DNA of 64,000 nucleotides from Bacteroidia bacterium (GTDB taxonomy: Bacteria; Bacteroidota; Bacteroidia; B-17B0; Aurantibacillaceae). The stretch covers positions 1 to 64,000 of the forward strand of contig JACMNO010000111.1 of NCBI GenBank assembly GCA_014378485.1, in the 5' to 3' direction. Positions 11,990 to 21,294 of this stretch are shown here, one piece after another. Below the pieces are notes generated by a model. The model saw only the letters and a program-made list of their open reading frames with translations, was not told the DNA's origin and did not search any database. The position numbers and the translations under genes are program-made. Positions within the stretch are counted from its first letter, which is position 1. Every line of letters starts with the position of its first letter.

Positions 11990-13132
11990 ATGAAAAAATT
12001 TGTTACCGCTGTTTTATTATTAAGTACGGCCTTATCATTTAGTCAAAGTAATCAAATCCAAAATGCAATTAATTACCTGCGTAACAAGGAGCTTGATAAA
12101 GCCAAAGCTTCTGCAGATGCAACAACCATTCATGAAAGTACCATGAACAATCCTAAAGCATGGATGTACAGGGGAAAAGTTTACCAGGCCATTTATTTTG
12201 ACACATCACGCGTTGTGAGAGCTTATGATAATGAATCTGCAGAAAAATCATTGGAGAGTTATATTAAATGTTTGAAACTTGATAAAGATTTGGTTTACAA
12301 AGATGAAGTAAAAGGACCATTGGTTCAAGCTACAGCAGCAGTAAGTAATAAAGCCAATGCTTATAAAATAAGTAAAGAGTTTGAAAAAGCATTGTATTGT
12401 TACGATTTATTAGAGCAGGCATTGCCTTATGACTTCGATCAGGGTATGAAACGTGCCAACATCACAAAGGAAAAATTGATGTATAGCAAATTTGATATGT
12501 ATAAATATGCAGCTAATAAAGAAAAAACAAAGGAATACGCAGATAAATTAATTGGTATAAAATATAAAGAACCGAAGATTTATACTGACATGGTTAAGCT
12601 TTCTTTAATAGATAGAGATACCACAAAAGCATTGGAATACATTGAAAAAGGTAAACAAATGTTTGAAGATAATATGGAGCTAGTGAACCAGGAAATAAAT
12701 ATCTATTTAGCACGTAATAAAACAAATGAACTTAAAACAAAGTTGAACGATGCGATTAATCTTGCGCCTGATAATGAAGTATTGCATGCTATCCTAGCTA
12801 ACCTTTATCAAAAGACAAAAGAGAATGATAAAGCTGAAGCCGAATATTTAAAAGCGCTTGAAATTAAATCTGATTACGAAATTGCCAATTATAATTTAGG
12901 TGTTATGTATTTTAATTTAGGGAATGAATGGAATGATAAACTCGGTGCACTTCCTCCTAAAGAAACTGCGAAGGCTAAAGAATACGAAACCAAAGCAAAT
13001 GAATATTTCAGGAAAGCGGTTACTAATTTTGAAAAATCTTATGAAGTATCTCCTGATAAAGCAACTAAGCAACAATTGCGTAAATTGTTTTTAAGACTAG
13101 GTGAAACAGAAAAAGCAGATAAATATAAATAA
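11990..13132 (+). CDS. secreted tetratricopeptide repeat protein
   Basis: Signal peptide MKKFVTAVLLLSTALSFSQ; TPR-like repeats. Confidence 0.8.
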   Translation: MKKFVTAVLLLSTALSFSQSNQIQNAINYLRNKELDKAKASADATTIHESTMNNPKAWMYRGKVYQAIYFDTSRVVRAYDNESAEKSLESYIKCLKLDKDLVYKDEVKGPLVQATAAVSNKANAYKISKEFEKALYCYDLLEQALPYDFDQGMKRANITKEKLMYSKFDMYKYAANKEKTKEYADKLIGIKYKEPKIYTDMVKLSLIDRDTTKALEYIEKGKQMFEDNMELVNQEINIYLARNKTNELKTKLNDAINLAPDNEVLHAILANLYQKTKENDKAEAEYLKALEIKSDYEIANYNLGVMYFNLGNEWNDKLGALPPKETAKAKEYETKANEYFRKAVTNFEKSYEVSPDKATKQQLRKLFLRLGETEKADKYK

Positions 13133-13159
13133 CATACCTTAGTCACTTAAATCACTAAC

Positions 13160-14500
13160 ATGAAACTTTTACAAATTATTGTTCTTCTTAATTTACCATA
13201 TATTGTTTTTTCTCAAAAAAATAAAGTGCAGGGCGCTTGGCGGTCGTTAAGTGATTATGAATCGACATTAACGGATAACCCGGATGTATCCTATTTATTA
13301 AAAGCCAAAGAAAGTATTGATATGGCGGCCAATAACGAGGAGACAAAAAACCAGATAAAAACACATGCCTATAGATGCAGAATATATGTGAGTTTGTTTT
13401 CTGAGAATTTAAAAGCAGAAGAAAAAAAGTTGACAGCAACCATTGCTGATAAAAACGAAAGGATGCAAACGGCGTATGGTAATGTTGCAGTGGGAGAATT
13501 AGAAGAAGCAAATAAAAGTGTTGCCAGGATCAGGGAAATCGACCCTAAAAAATTTGAAAAAATTTCAAAAGGTGAAACGGATTCAGAAGAAGATGGAAAA
13601 CTCTTTACATCCATTAGCCAGATTCAGGTTTACCAGGCAAATTTAGCAACAGGAAAATACAAGCTTAAAAAGTTTGATGAAGCCGCTGATTTTTTTGAAG
13701 CCCTAGCTTTATCAAATACAATGATGACAGGTAAAAAGGATACCTCTAATTTTTATAATGCCAGTGTCTGCGCTCAAAAGGCAAAAAATCCTACCAAGAT
13801 GTTTGAATACAATAAAAAAATGATTGAACTTAATATTGCTTCTCCATATAATTATCAAACAATTTATGATTTGAAGTCATCACAAAATGATACAGCCACA
13901 GCCATGGAATATTTAAAATTGGGCAGAAGCCAGTTTCCAAGTGATGTATTTTTAATGAATAAAGAAACAGAGATATTTCTGCAAAAAGGACAGCAGCAAA
14001 AAGCATTGGAAAATCTGAAAGCGGCCATTGCAAAAGAACCAAATAATGCTGTTTTGCAATATGTAATAGGAAATGTTTATGACAATTTAGCCAATCCTAA
14101 AGGCATATCTGGTAAAGATACTACTAAGCCAATTGATTATAATGAACTGGTATTTAAAGCAGAAGAGCATTACCAAAAAGCGGTTGATTTAAAGCCATCT
14201 AGTCAAGAAAGTTATTTTAATACCTTATATAATTTAGGTGCCTTATATAACAATTATGGTAATACACTTTATAATAAATCAATGGAGAAAGCCACTATTA
14301 CTGATTTAGCCAAAAAGCAAAAAGAGATGGATGCCAAAAGTATGGAGTATTATAAGAAAGCCATTCCATATCTTGAGCAGGCACTGGATGTAAAGCCTAA
14401 TGATCGTACTACCATGTCAGCATTACGAACTCTTTATTACAAAACAGGTAATGAAGCTAAAGGCAAAGAAATGAATGAAAAAATAAAGGGATTGAAATAG
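13160..14500 (+). CDS. secreted tetratricopeptide repeat protein
   Basis: Signal peptide; TPR-like repeats, architecture parallel to preceding gene. Confidence 0.8.
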   Translation: MKLLQIIVLLNLPYIVFSQKNKVQGAWRSLSDYESTLTDNPDVSYLLKAKESIDMAANNEETKNQIKTHAYRCRIYVSLFSENLKAEEKKLTATIADKNERMQTAYGNVAVGELEEANKSVARIREIDPKKFEKISKGETDSEEDGKLFTSISQIQVYQANLATGKYKLKKFDEAADFFEALALSNTMMTGKKDTSNFYNASVCAQKAKNPTKMFEYNKKMIELNIASPYNYQTIYDLKSSQNDTATAMEYLKLGRSQFPSDVFLMNKETEIFLQKGQQQKALENLKAAIAKEPNNAVLQYVIGNVYDNLANPKGISGKDTTKPIDYNELVFKAEEHYQKAVDLKPSSQESYFNTLYNLGALYNNYGNTLYNKSMEKATITDLAKKQKEMDAKSMEYYKKAIPYLEQALDVKPNDRTTMSALRTLYYKTGNEAKGKEMNEKIKGLK

Positions 14501-14524
14501 CTCCTTAATGATCGTGATTTTACC

Positions 14525-14560
14525 AAAAGAACTGCCATACCCGGGTAGTTCTTTATTTTT
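14525..14560 (+). terminator. probable intrinsic terminator
   Basis: AAAAGAACT...AGTTCTTTATTTTTTT hairpin after TPR gene. Confidence 0.55.
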
Positions 14561-14622
14561 TTACCGTTTTAACAATCCTGTTTTTTACCAAAAAAATACC
14601 TTTTTTTAACCACTTAAATAGT

Positions 14623-14630
14623 TAAATTTG
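14623..14630 (+). promoter_or_regulatory. Bacteroidota-type -7 box
   Basis: TAAATTTG matches TAnnTTTG, upstream of the TonB-dependent receptor. Confidence 0.5.
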
Positions 14631-14662
14631 CTATCCATTTTAAGATACAATTAACATTTCAT

Positions 14663-17008
14663 ATGACTCGTACATTTTACACTTTTTATTTACTATTCAT
14701 CACTTTAATGGGATTTTCCCAATATGCCACTATCAGGGGGTTTGTTTACAATAAATCAAACGGTGAACCTGTTGCTTTTTCAAACGTATTTTTGAAAGGA
14801 ACGACTTCTGGTGCATCCACTGATTTAAATGGTTATTTCTCAATTAATAAAGTAACCGCGGGAGCCTATACGATATTAGTGACTAATTTAGAATTTGATA
14901 CGATCTCTGAAAGTATTACTGTTAAAGCCGGCGAAATTATCAGTAAAAAATTCTTTACTGAAAAAGGAGGAATTATCTTGAATTCAATAGATGTAAGTGC
15001 TGATCAATCGGATAAAATAGAAACACCAAATGTAGCTGTTCAAAAAATAGACCCGGTAGCAATTAATAAATTGCCAAGTGTTGGTGAACCTGATTTAGCA
15101 CAATATTTACAGGTATTACCGGGAGTTGTTTTTACCGGAGATCAGGGAGGACAATTATATATTAGAGGAGGTTTACCTATACAAAATAAAGTATTATTGG
15201 ATGGAATGGTTATTTATAATCCATTTCACTCCATTGGTTTATTCTCAGTGTTTGATAATGATATTATGAGAAACGCGGACGTTTACAGCGCTGGTTTTGG
15301 CGCAGAATATGGCGGAAGAACTTCGTCGATTATGGATATTACAACACGAGATGGTAATAAAAAACATTTATCCGGAAAAGTATCAGCCTCAACTTTTGGA
15401 GCAAAATTAACGCTGGAAGGCCCTCTAAAAAAATTAAAAGAAGATGGTAAAGGAAGCTCTTCTTTTTTATTGTCAGGAAAAACATCTTATTTGCCTCAAA
15501 CATCCAAAACATTATATCCTTACGCTAATAAAACCAATGGTGATGGCTTGCCGTTTTATTATACAGATATATACGGTAAGGTATCTTTCAATGGAAATAA
15601 TGGCAGTAAAGTGAATTTATTTGGCTATAATTTTAATGATAAAGTTATTTACAAAGATCTCGCTAAATTTAATTGGACTTCTTTCGGTGGTGGAAGTAAT
15701 TTTATCTTGATCCCACAGAATTCTACTTTATTGATCGAAGGTAATTTTGCTTATTCACAGTATAAAATTAACTATCAGGGATCAACGGAAGCAGATACAA
15801 AATCAAGTTCTGTTGGCGGATTTAATGGTGGGTTTAATTTCCTGAAATATTATGGAAGAAACGAATTAAAGTATGGTTTCGAATTGGTAGGAACCAACAC
15901 AAATTATGAATTACAAAATCCAAACCTGGCTAAGATTTCTTATGCTAAAAATTCTTTAGAGCTTGGTGCACATATGAAATTCAGGTGGTTAGATAAAAAG
16001 AAATGGATCGTATTAGAACCTAGTTTCCGATTACAATACTACGCTTCTTTCAATAATTTATCTCCAGAGCCTCGTTTGCAGGGTAAAATTAATTTCACCA
16101 AAAAAATCCGTTTTAAATTTGCCGGTGGTTTATACAGCCAGAGTTTAATGAGCGCAAGTTCTGACCGTGATGTAGTTAATTTATTTTATGGTTTCATTAA
16201 TGGCCCTGAAAATTTACCGGCTAATTACAAAGACAAAAATAATAATACGGTTGCTACAAAAGGAGTGATTCAAAAATCGCGTCATGCCGTTGCCGGTTTT
16301 GAAATTGATATATTAAAAAATATTGAGATCCAAATTGAAGGGTATCAAAAATATTTCACGCAAATGGCAAGTGTAAACAGAGATAAACTGTTTGATGATA
16401 CTCCTGAAAATGCTGATAAATTAGACGCCAATAAAAAGGATTTTATTATGGAGCAGGGTGAGGCTACCGGTTTAGATTTTACAGCCAAGTATGAGAAAAA
16501 ACGGTTTTATTTTTGGGCAGTTTATTCATTGTCATTTAATAAGCGTTACACTGGTAACACAGCCAGTGGTGATGTGTATGAGTATGCTCCGGTATTTGAC
16601 AGAAGACATAATGTTAATTTAGTAGGTACTTACACCTTTGGTAAAAAACGTAACCTGGATCTGAGTGTTCGCTGGAACTATGGTTCAGGTTTCCCTTTTA
16701 CACCAACACAAGGTTACTATCCACAGGTTGACTTCAATAATAATTTTAATTTTGATTATTCCTCCGCAAATGCAAATTTAGGTTATGTACCTGGAGATTA
16801 TAATTCACGCCGTTTACCTGATTATCACCGAATGGATGTCAGCTTAAAATGGATGTATAACATTAGCGAAAAAACTAAATTAGAAGTAAATATTGGCGCA
16901 ACAAATGTATATAACCGCCAAAACATTTTTTATTACGATCGTATCAGAAATAAGCGTGTGAACCAGCTGCCTATTTTACCAAACGTAAACATTAGCTTTA
17001 AATTTTAA
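14663..17008 (+). CDS. TonB-dependent receptor with N-terminal carboxypeptidase-like regulatory domain
   Basis: ATIRGFVYNKSNGEPVAFSNVFLKGT...; plug domain (LPGVVFTGDQGGQLYIRGGLPIQNKVLLDGMVIYNP); beta-barrel ending in ...NVNISFKF. Confidence 0.92.
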   Translation: MTRTFYTFYLLFITLMGFSQYATIRGFVYNKSNGEPVAFSNVFLKGTTSGASTDLNGYFSINKVTAGAYTILVTNLEFDTISESITVKAGEIISKKFFTEKGGIILNSIDVSADQSDKIETPNVAVQKIDPVAINKLPSVGEPDLAQYLQVLPGVVFTGDQGGQLYIRGGLPIQNKVLLDGMVIYNPFHSIGLFSVFDNDIMRNADVYSAGFGAEYGGRTSSIMDITTRDGNKKHLSGKVSASTFGAKLTLEGPLKKLKEDGKGSSSFLLSGKTSYLPQTSKTLYPYANKTNGDGLPFYYTDIYGKVSFNGNNGSKVNLFGYNFNDKVIYKDLAKFNWTSFGGGSNFILIPQNSTLLIEGNFAYSQYKINYQGSTEADTKSSSVGGFNGGFNFLKYYGRNELKYGFELVGTNTNYELQNPNLAKISYAKNSLELGAHMKFRWLDKKKWIVLEPSFRLQYYASFNNLSPEPRLQGKINFTKKIRFKFAGGLYSQSLMSASSDRDVVNLFYGFINGPENLPANYKDKNNNTVATKGVIQKSRHAVAGFEIDILKNIEIQIEGYQKYFTQMASVNRDKLFDDTPENADKLDANKKDFIMEQGEATGLDFTAKYEKKRFYFWAVYSLSFNKRYTGNTASGDVYEYAPVFDRRHNVNLVGTYTFGKKRNLDLSVRWNYGSGFPFTPTQGYYPQVDFNNNFNFDYSSANANLGYVPGDYNSRRLPDYHRMDVSLKWMYNISEKTKLEVNIGATNVYNRQNIFYYDRIRNKRVNQLPILPNVNISFKF

Positions 17009-17017
17009 TCTTGTAGA

Positions 17018-17572
17018 GTGGCTTTTAAGATCTATACTAAAACAGGTGATAAAGGGCAAACTTCTTTAATTGGAGGAACCCGCATTCCTAAGTTTGATTT
17101 AAGAATTGAAGCTTATGGAACGGTTGACGAATTAAATTCTAATATTGGTTTAATAAGAGATCAGTCTATCGACGAAAATTCGAAAACAATGTTAATAGAA
17201 ATTCAGGATCGTTTATTTACAATTGGTTCCTTGTTGGCGGCTGATCCTGTAAAGAATAAAATGGTTTTGCCACAAATATCCGAACCTGATATTGAATTGC
17301 TGGAAAAAGAAATAGATGCTATGAATGAGCATTTACCTGAAATGAAATCTTTTATTCTTCCGGGTGGTCATACCACTATATCTTTTTGTCACGTGGCACG
17401 ATGTGTTTGTCGCCGTGCCGAGCGTTGTGTTTTAAGATTAAATGAAGAACAACCGGTTAATGAATTGATTTACAAATACCTTAACCGTTTATCGGATTAT
17501 TTATTTGTTTTATCCCGCAAGTTTACACATGATTTAGATGCCACTGAAACTCCCTGGAAACCAAGGATATAA
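17018..17572 (+). CDS. cob(I)yrinic acid a,c-diamide adenosyltransferase (PduO type)
   Basis: KIYTKTGDKGQTSLIGGTRIPK and HVARCVCRRAER; GTG start. Confidence 0.95.
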   Translation: MAFKIYTKTGDKGQTSLIGGTRIPKFDLRIEAYGTVDELNSNIGLIRDQSIDENSKTMLIEIQDRLFTIGSLLAADPVKNKMVLPQISEPDIELLEKEIDAMNEHLPEMKSFILPGGHTTISFCHVARCVCRRAERCVLRLNEEQPVNELIYKYLNRLSDYLFVLSRKFTHDLDATETPWKPRI

Positions 17573-18001
17573 ATGTCTTCTGCACAAGAAATAACAAATT
17601 TAATGATGGCCAAAGATTATTTTAGTCAATGGTTAGGGATTGAAGTTCTTGAAATAAATGAAGGTTCCTGCAAATTAAAAATGCTCATCCGCAAAGATAT
17701 GCTCAACGGATTTGGAATTGCTCATGGAGGAATAGCATATTCATTGGCAGACAGTGCCTTAGCCTTTGCTTCAAATTCTCCCGGACAAAAAGCGGTATCT
17801 ATTGAAACATCCATTTCTCACACCGAATCCTTAAAAGAACATGACATTATTATAGCAGAAGCAACTGAAGAAAAGCGTTCCAATAAAATAGGGATCTATA
17901 CCATAAAAGTAACCAATACATTAGATGAAAAAGTGGTGGCCTTATTTAAAGGAACTGTTTACCGAACTTCTAAAAATTGGTTAAATTCACCGCAAGATTA
18001 A
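17573..18001 (+). CDS. PaaI-family hotdog thioesterase
   Basis: GFGIAHGGIAYSLADSALAFASNS hotdog motif. Confidence 0.88.
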   Translation: MSSAQEITNLMMAKDYFSQWLGIEVLEINEGSCKLKMLIRKDMLNGFGIAHGGIAYSLADSALAFASNSPGQKAVSIETSISHTESLKEHDIIIAEATEEKRSNKIGIYTIKVTNTLDEKVVALFKGTVYRTSKNWLNSPQD

Positions 18002-18056
18002 ACCTTCACCTGATTTTTGAGTCTATAAAACAATAACCTTAAAAAAACTAATAAAT

Positions 18057-18524
18057 ATGAAAACTTTCAAAACACTTGTTCTTTCAATTTGCATCATATT
18101 AGGAACAAATCAGGCTTTTTCACAAAAAGGACATGGTCATGGGAATGGCGGTCACGGAAACGGAAATCATAAACAGGGCGGGACTAAAGTAATAGTTAAA
18201 GGAAACGGCCATCATGGAAACAGGGGCAGAAGTGTTTACCGCCCGGCTAATATAGTTGTTTTCCATCCTCACTGGCATCCTGCATACTCTTATAACCGTC
18301 GGTGGGTGTATTTTCCACGTTATAATTTTTATTGGGATAACTGGAGACAAGGTTATTATTACATGAATGGGCCGGCCTGGGTATTTAAAACCACTCCGCC
18401 ACCTGTGGTCATCAATGTAAACCTGGAAAAAGAGAAGAACTATGAATTAAAAGAGGATGAAGATGATCTGGATGACGTGTATAAAACTAATGACAAGCAC
18501 AAAACGGAGTTCAAACCTGATTAA
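18057..18524 (+). CDS. secreted His/Gly-rich protein of unknown function
   Basis: Signal peptide then KGHGHGNGGHGNGNHKQGG and HPHWHP; acidic tail. Confidence 0.65.
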   Translation: MKTFKTLVLSICIILGTNQAFSQKGHGHGNGGHGNGNHKQGGTKVIVKGNGHHGNRGRSVYRPANIVVFHPHWHPAYSYNRRWVYFPRYNFYWDNWRQGYYYMNGPAWVFKTTPPPVVINVNLEKEKNYELKEDEDDLDDVYKTNDKHKTEFKPD

Positions 18525-18565
18525 TTGATTTTTAAAGATAATTTGGTAATAAAGCAAAAAAAATC

Positions 18566-18573
18566 TATATTTG
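18566..18573 (+). promoter_or_regulatory. Bacteroidota-type -7 box upstream of rplS
   Basis: TATATTTG matches TAnnTTTG. Confidence 0.6.
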
Positions 18574-18579
18574 CGCTCC

Positions 18580-18646
18580 ACTTTTTAGCCTCTGGTTGCA
18601 TGGTGCAGCGAATGCCAGAAATGATAAATATTTAAAATAAGAAACA
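18580..18646 (+). promoter_or_regulatory. candidate structured rplS mRNA leader
   Basis: TCTGG (18591-18595) pairs CCAGA (18615-18619), inner TGCA-tgg-TGCA hairpin, between promoter and ATG. Confidence 0.45.
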
Positions 18647-19015
18647 ATGAGTTTATTATTAGATTACGTAAAAAAACAATTAGCAGCAGAAGTTGCTCAT
18701 CCAAAATTTAAAGCAGGTGATACAATTACTGTTCACTACAAAATTAAAGAGGGTGAAAAAGAGCGTATCCAGCAGTTTTCAGGTGTTGTAATTCAACGTA
18801 AAAATGAGCCGGCAACAGCATCTTTCACAGTTCGTAAAATCTCCAATGGAATCGGCGTAGAGCGTATTTTCCCTGTATCTTCTCCATTCATTGATAAAAT
18901 AGAATTAAATAAAGTTGGTATCGTTCGTAGAGCAAAAATCTACTATATTCGTACTCGTACAGGTAAAGCAGCGCGTATCCGTGAAAAGATCCAAAGAAAT
19001 GCTGATAAAGCATAA
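18647..19015 (+). CDS. rplS: 50S ribosomal protein L19
   Basis: [32 protein letters not shown] ... [17 protein letters not shown]. Confidence 0.97.
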   Translation: MSLLLDYVKKQLAAEVAHPKFKAGDTITVHYKIKEGEKERIQQFSGVVIQRKNEPATASFTVRKISNGIGVERIFPVSSPFIDKIELNKVGIVRRAKIYYIRTRTGKAARIREKIQRNADKA

Positions 19016-19034
19016 TAGCATTTTCAATATATTT

Positions 19035-19070
19035 AAAAAGCCTCTTAGGATATTTTCTAAGAGGCTTTTT
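19035..19070. terminator. bidirectional intrinsic terminator
   Basis: AAAAAGCCTCTTAGGATATTTTCTAAGAGGCTTTTT between convergent rplS and murB. Confidence 0.92.
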
Positions 19071-19072
19071 AT

Positions 19073-20089
19073 TTAAATAATATTTACTTCGCGCTCCAAC
19101 TCAACTCCAAACTTGTCCTTCACGGTTTGTAACACATGCGTGGAAAGGTTATAGATCTCATTTCCTGATGCGTTCCCATAATTAACCAACACCAATGCCT
19201 GAAGGACGTGGACTCCGGCATCGCCCTTGCGATAACCTTTTAAGCCACTTTGTTCAATTAGCCAGCCGGCTGCCAATTTGTAATTTTGGTTTTCGAGTGG
19301 ATAAGCCACAAGGTTTGGAAATTCTTTTTTCAAATTTTCATAAACTGAAAATGAAACTTCCGGATTTTTAAAGAAACTGCCTGCATTCCCGATTTTTTTT
19401 GGATCTGGTAATTTGCTGCTCCGGATATTGATCACAGCTTGTGAAATGTCTTGAATATTCAGTTCAGAGATTTGCATCGCATCCAATTCCTGTTTGATGG
19501 CGCCATATTCAATGTGAAAAACAGGATGTTTAGACAATTGAAAAGTAACAGAAGTAATGATGAATTGATTTTTAAATTTACGTTTAAACACACTTTCCCG
19601 GTATCCAAATTCACATTCTGTTTTTGAAAATGTTTTTAATTCTCCGGTTTCTGCATGCACGGCCTCCATTTCATAGAAGGTATCTTTGATCTCTATTCCA
19701 TAAGCGCCAATATTCTGCATCGGGCTGGCGCCTGTGCAACCCGGAATCAAAGATAAATTCTCTAATCCCCCGTAATTTTTATTAATGCACCACATCACAA
19801 ATTCATGCCATACTTCGCCCGCTGCACATTTTACAAACACATGATCGCTGGTTTCTTTAATGAGCTCAATTCCTTTTAATTCATTTTTAATAACCAGTGC
19901 ATCTACGTTTTTGGTAATTAATAAATTACTGCCACCACCCAAGATCAGATGTTTATTGTTTTTGTATTCAATACTATGTAGCAATTCCTGAATATCCTGA
20001 ATCGATCGAACTGCAGAAAAATACCTGGCGGATGCTGCAATACCGAAAGTGTTGTAAGGTTGTAAAGAAATGTTGGAAGAAATAGTCAT
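19073..20089 (-). CDS. murB: UDP-N-acetylenolpyruvoylglucosamine reductase
   Basis: LGGGSNLLI, LSLIPGCTGASPMQNIGAYG, GNAGSFFKNP motifs. Confidence 0.96.
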   Translation of the reverse strand: MTISSNISLQPYNTFGIAASARYFSAVRSIQDIQELLHSIEYKNNKHLILGGGSNLLITKNVDALVIKNELKGIELIKETSDHVFVKCAAGEVWHEFVMWCINKNYGGLENLSLIPGCTGASPMQNIGAYGIEIKDTFYEMEAVHAETGELKTFSKTECEFGYRESVFKRKFKNQFIITSVTFQLSKHPVFHIEYGAIKQELDAMQISELNIQDISQAVINIRSSKLPDPKKIGNAGSFFKNPEVSFSVYENLKKEFPNLVAYPLENQNYKLAAGWLIEQSGLKGYRKGDAGVHVLQALVLVNYGNASGNEIYNLSTHVLQTVKDKFGVELEREVNII

Positions 20090-20103
20090 AGGATAAAATT
20101 AAA

Positions 20104-20128
20104 AGAAGCCTCACAGGGAGGCTTTTTT
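20104..20128 (-). terminator. probable intrinsic terminator
   Basis: AAGCCTCacagGGAGGCTT with flanking A/T tracts downstream of bacilliredoxin gene. Confidence 0.6.
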
Positions 20129-20170
20129 ATTTTCAGAACTTTTAAAAAGTCTACTGTGTGAAATTGGAGT

Positions 20171-20581
20171 TTAGCAAAATTCGTCGTAAACCATTTTTAA
20201 ATGTTCAGAGATCATTGCTGCTGTTCTTCCTTCAATATTATGACGTTCTACAAAATGAACCAGTTCACCATTTTTAAATAAAGCGATAGCCGGTGAAGAT
20301 GGAGGGTAGGGTGCAAAATGCTGGCGAGCCTGGTTAACAGCATCTCCATCAAATCCTGCAAAAACTGTAGCTAATTTAGAAGGTTTTTTACCATTTTCTA
20401 AACTTAATTTTACTCCCGGGCGGCAAGCACCGGCAGCGCAACCGCACACCGAGTTAACAACCATTAATACGGTTCCTTCATTTTTTAAAGCGCTTTCAAC
20501 GCTGTCAGGTGTTCTTAAATCTTCAAATCCTACAGCAGTTAATTCTGCTTTCATTGGGGTAACTAATGCTTCTGGGTACAT
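20171..20581 (-). CDS. BrxA/BrxB family bacilliredoxin
   Basis: VNSVCGCAAGACRPGV (CGC motif), 136 aa, YphP/YqiW-like. Confidence 0.93.
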   Translation of the reverse strand: MYPEALVTPMKAELTAVGFEDLRTPDSVESALKNEGTVLMVVNSVCGCAAGACRPGVKLSLENGKKPSKLATVFAGFDGDAVNQARQHFAPYPPSSPAIALFKNGELVHFVERHNIEGRTAAMISEHLKMVYDEFC

Positions 20582-20703
20582 ATCTTTTAGTTTTATATAT
20601 TATAAATTAATAGTATACAAAGATAGGGATCATTTGTTAAATTCAACTATTAAAATATCCTAAATTAGAAATGACTTCCTGGAAAGAGTTGGTAGAAGTG
20701 AAA

Positions 20704-21168
20704 TTAATTATGAGTGAATTTATGGTAGGTTTCACTGGCCATTAAAGATTTTTCTTTTTTATTTATCATCAATATAGCAACCGGATAGTCGTACAAGTCC
20801 TTCTTTAAAGTAGTAGTATTTTGTGTCAATTCGATTTGCAGTTCAAAAGGATCTTCAGTCAACTCTCTTAATCCACTTGGGATTTTAGTATTAATGATCA
20901 CTAATTTATCAGAATAGTTTGCTTTTTTAAATACAACAGAATATAACTTATTACTTTCCAATGAAAGAGTGATTGCTTTTGATTTTTTATTATAAATTGA
21001 ATCTTTTAATTGACCGTCGTTGTAAATAACGATAGAATAGTTATCGGTACTTTTATCTTCAATCAATGCCGAGGCATTAACTTCCACTATGATTATCTGA
21101 CCATTCATTTGTAGTGAAATAAATATAAAGGATGTAATGGAAAGTAGTTTTTGTAAGAATGTATTCAT
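20704..21168 (-). CDS. secreted protein of unknown function
   Basis: Signal peptide MNTFLQKLLSITSFIFISLQMNGQ; no recognised domain. Confidence 0.55.
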   Translation of the reverse strand: MNTFLQKLLSITSFIFISLQMNGQIIIVEVNASALIEDKSTDNYSIVIYNDGQLKDSIYNKKSKAITLSLESNKLYSVVFKKANYSDKLVIINTKIPSGLRELTEDPFELQIELTQNTTTLKKDLYDYPVAILMINKKEKSLMASETYHKFTHN

Positions 21169-21294
21169 ATGAGCTTAATTTAAATAATTTAACCTGTTAC
21201 AATTTTTATAAAGAACGGCAACTCTTTTACGTTAAGAATCATTTAAGGTTTCAAAAAAAACACGAAAAAGTTTTCTCGTAAGTGAAAAGACCAA

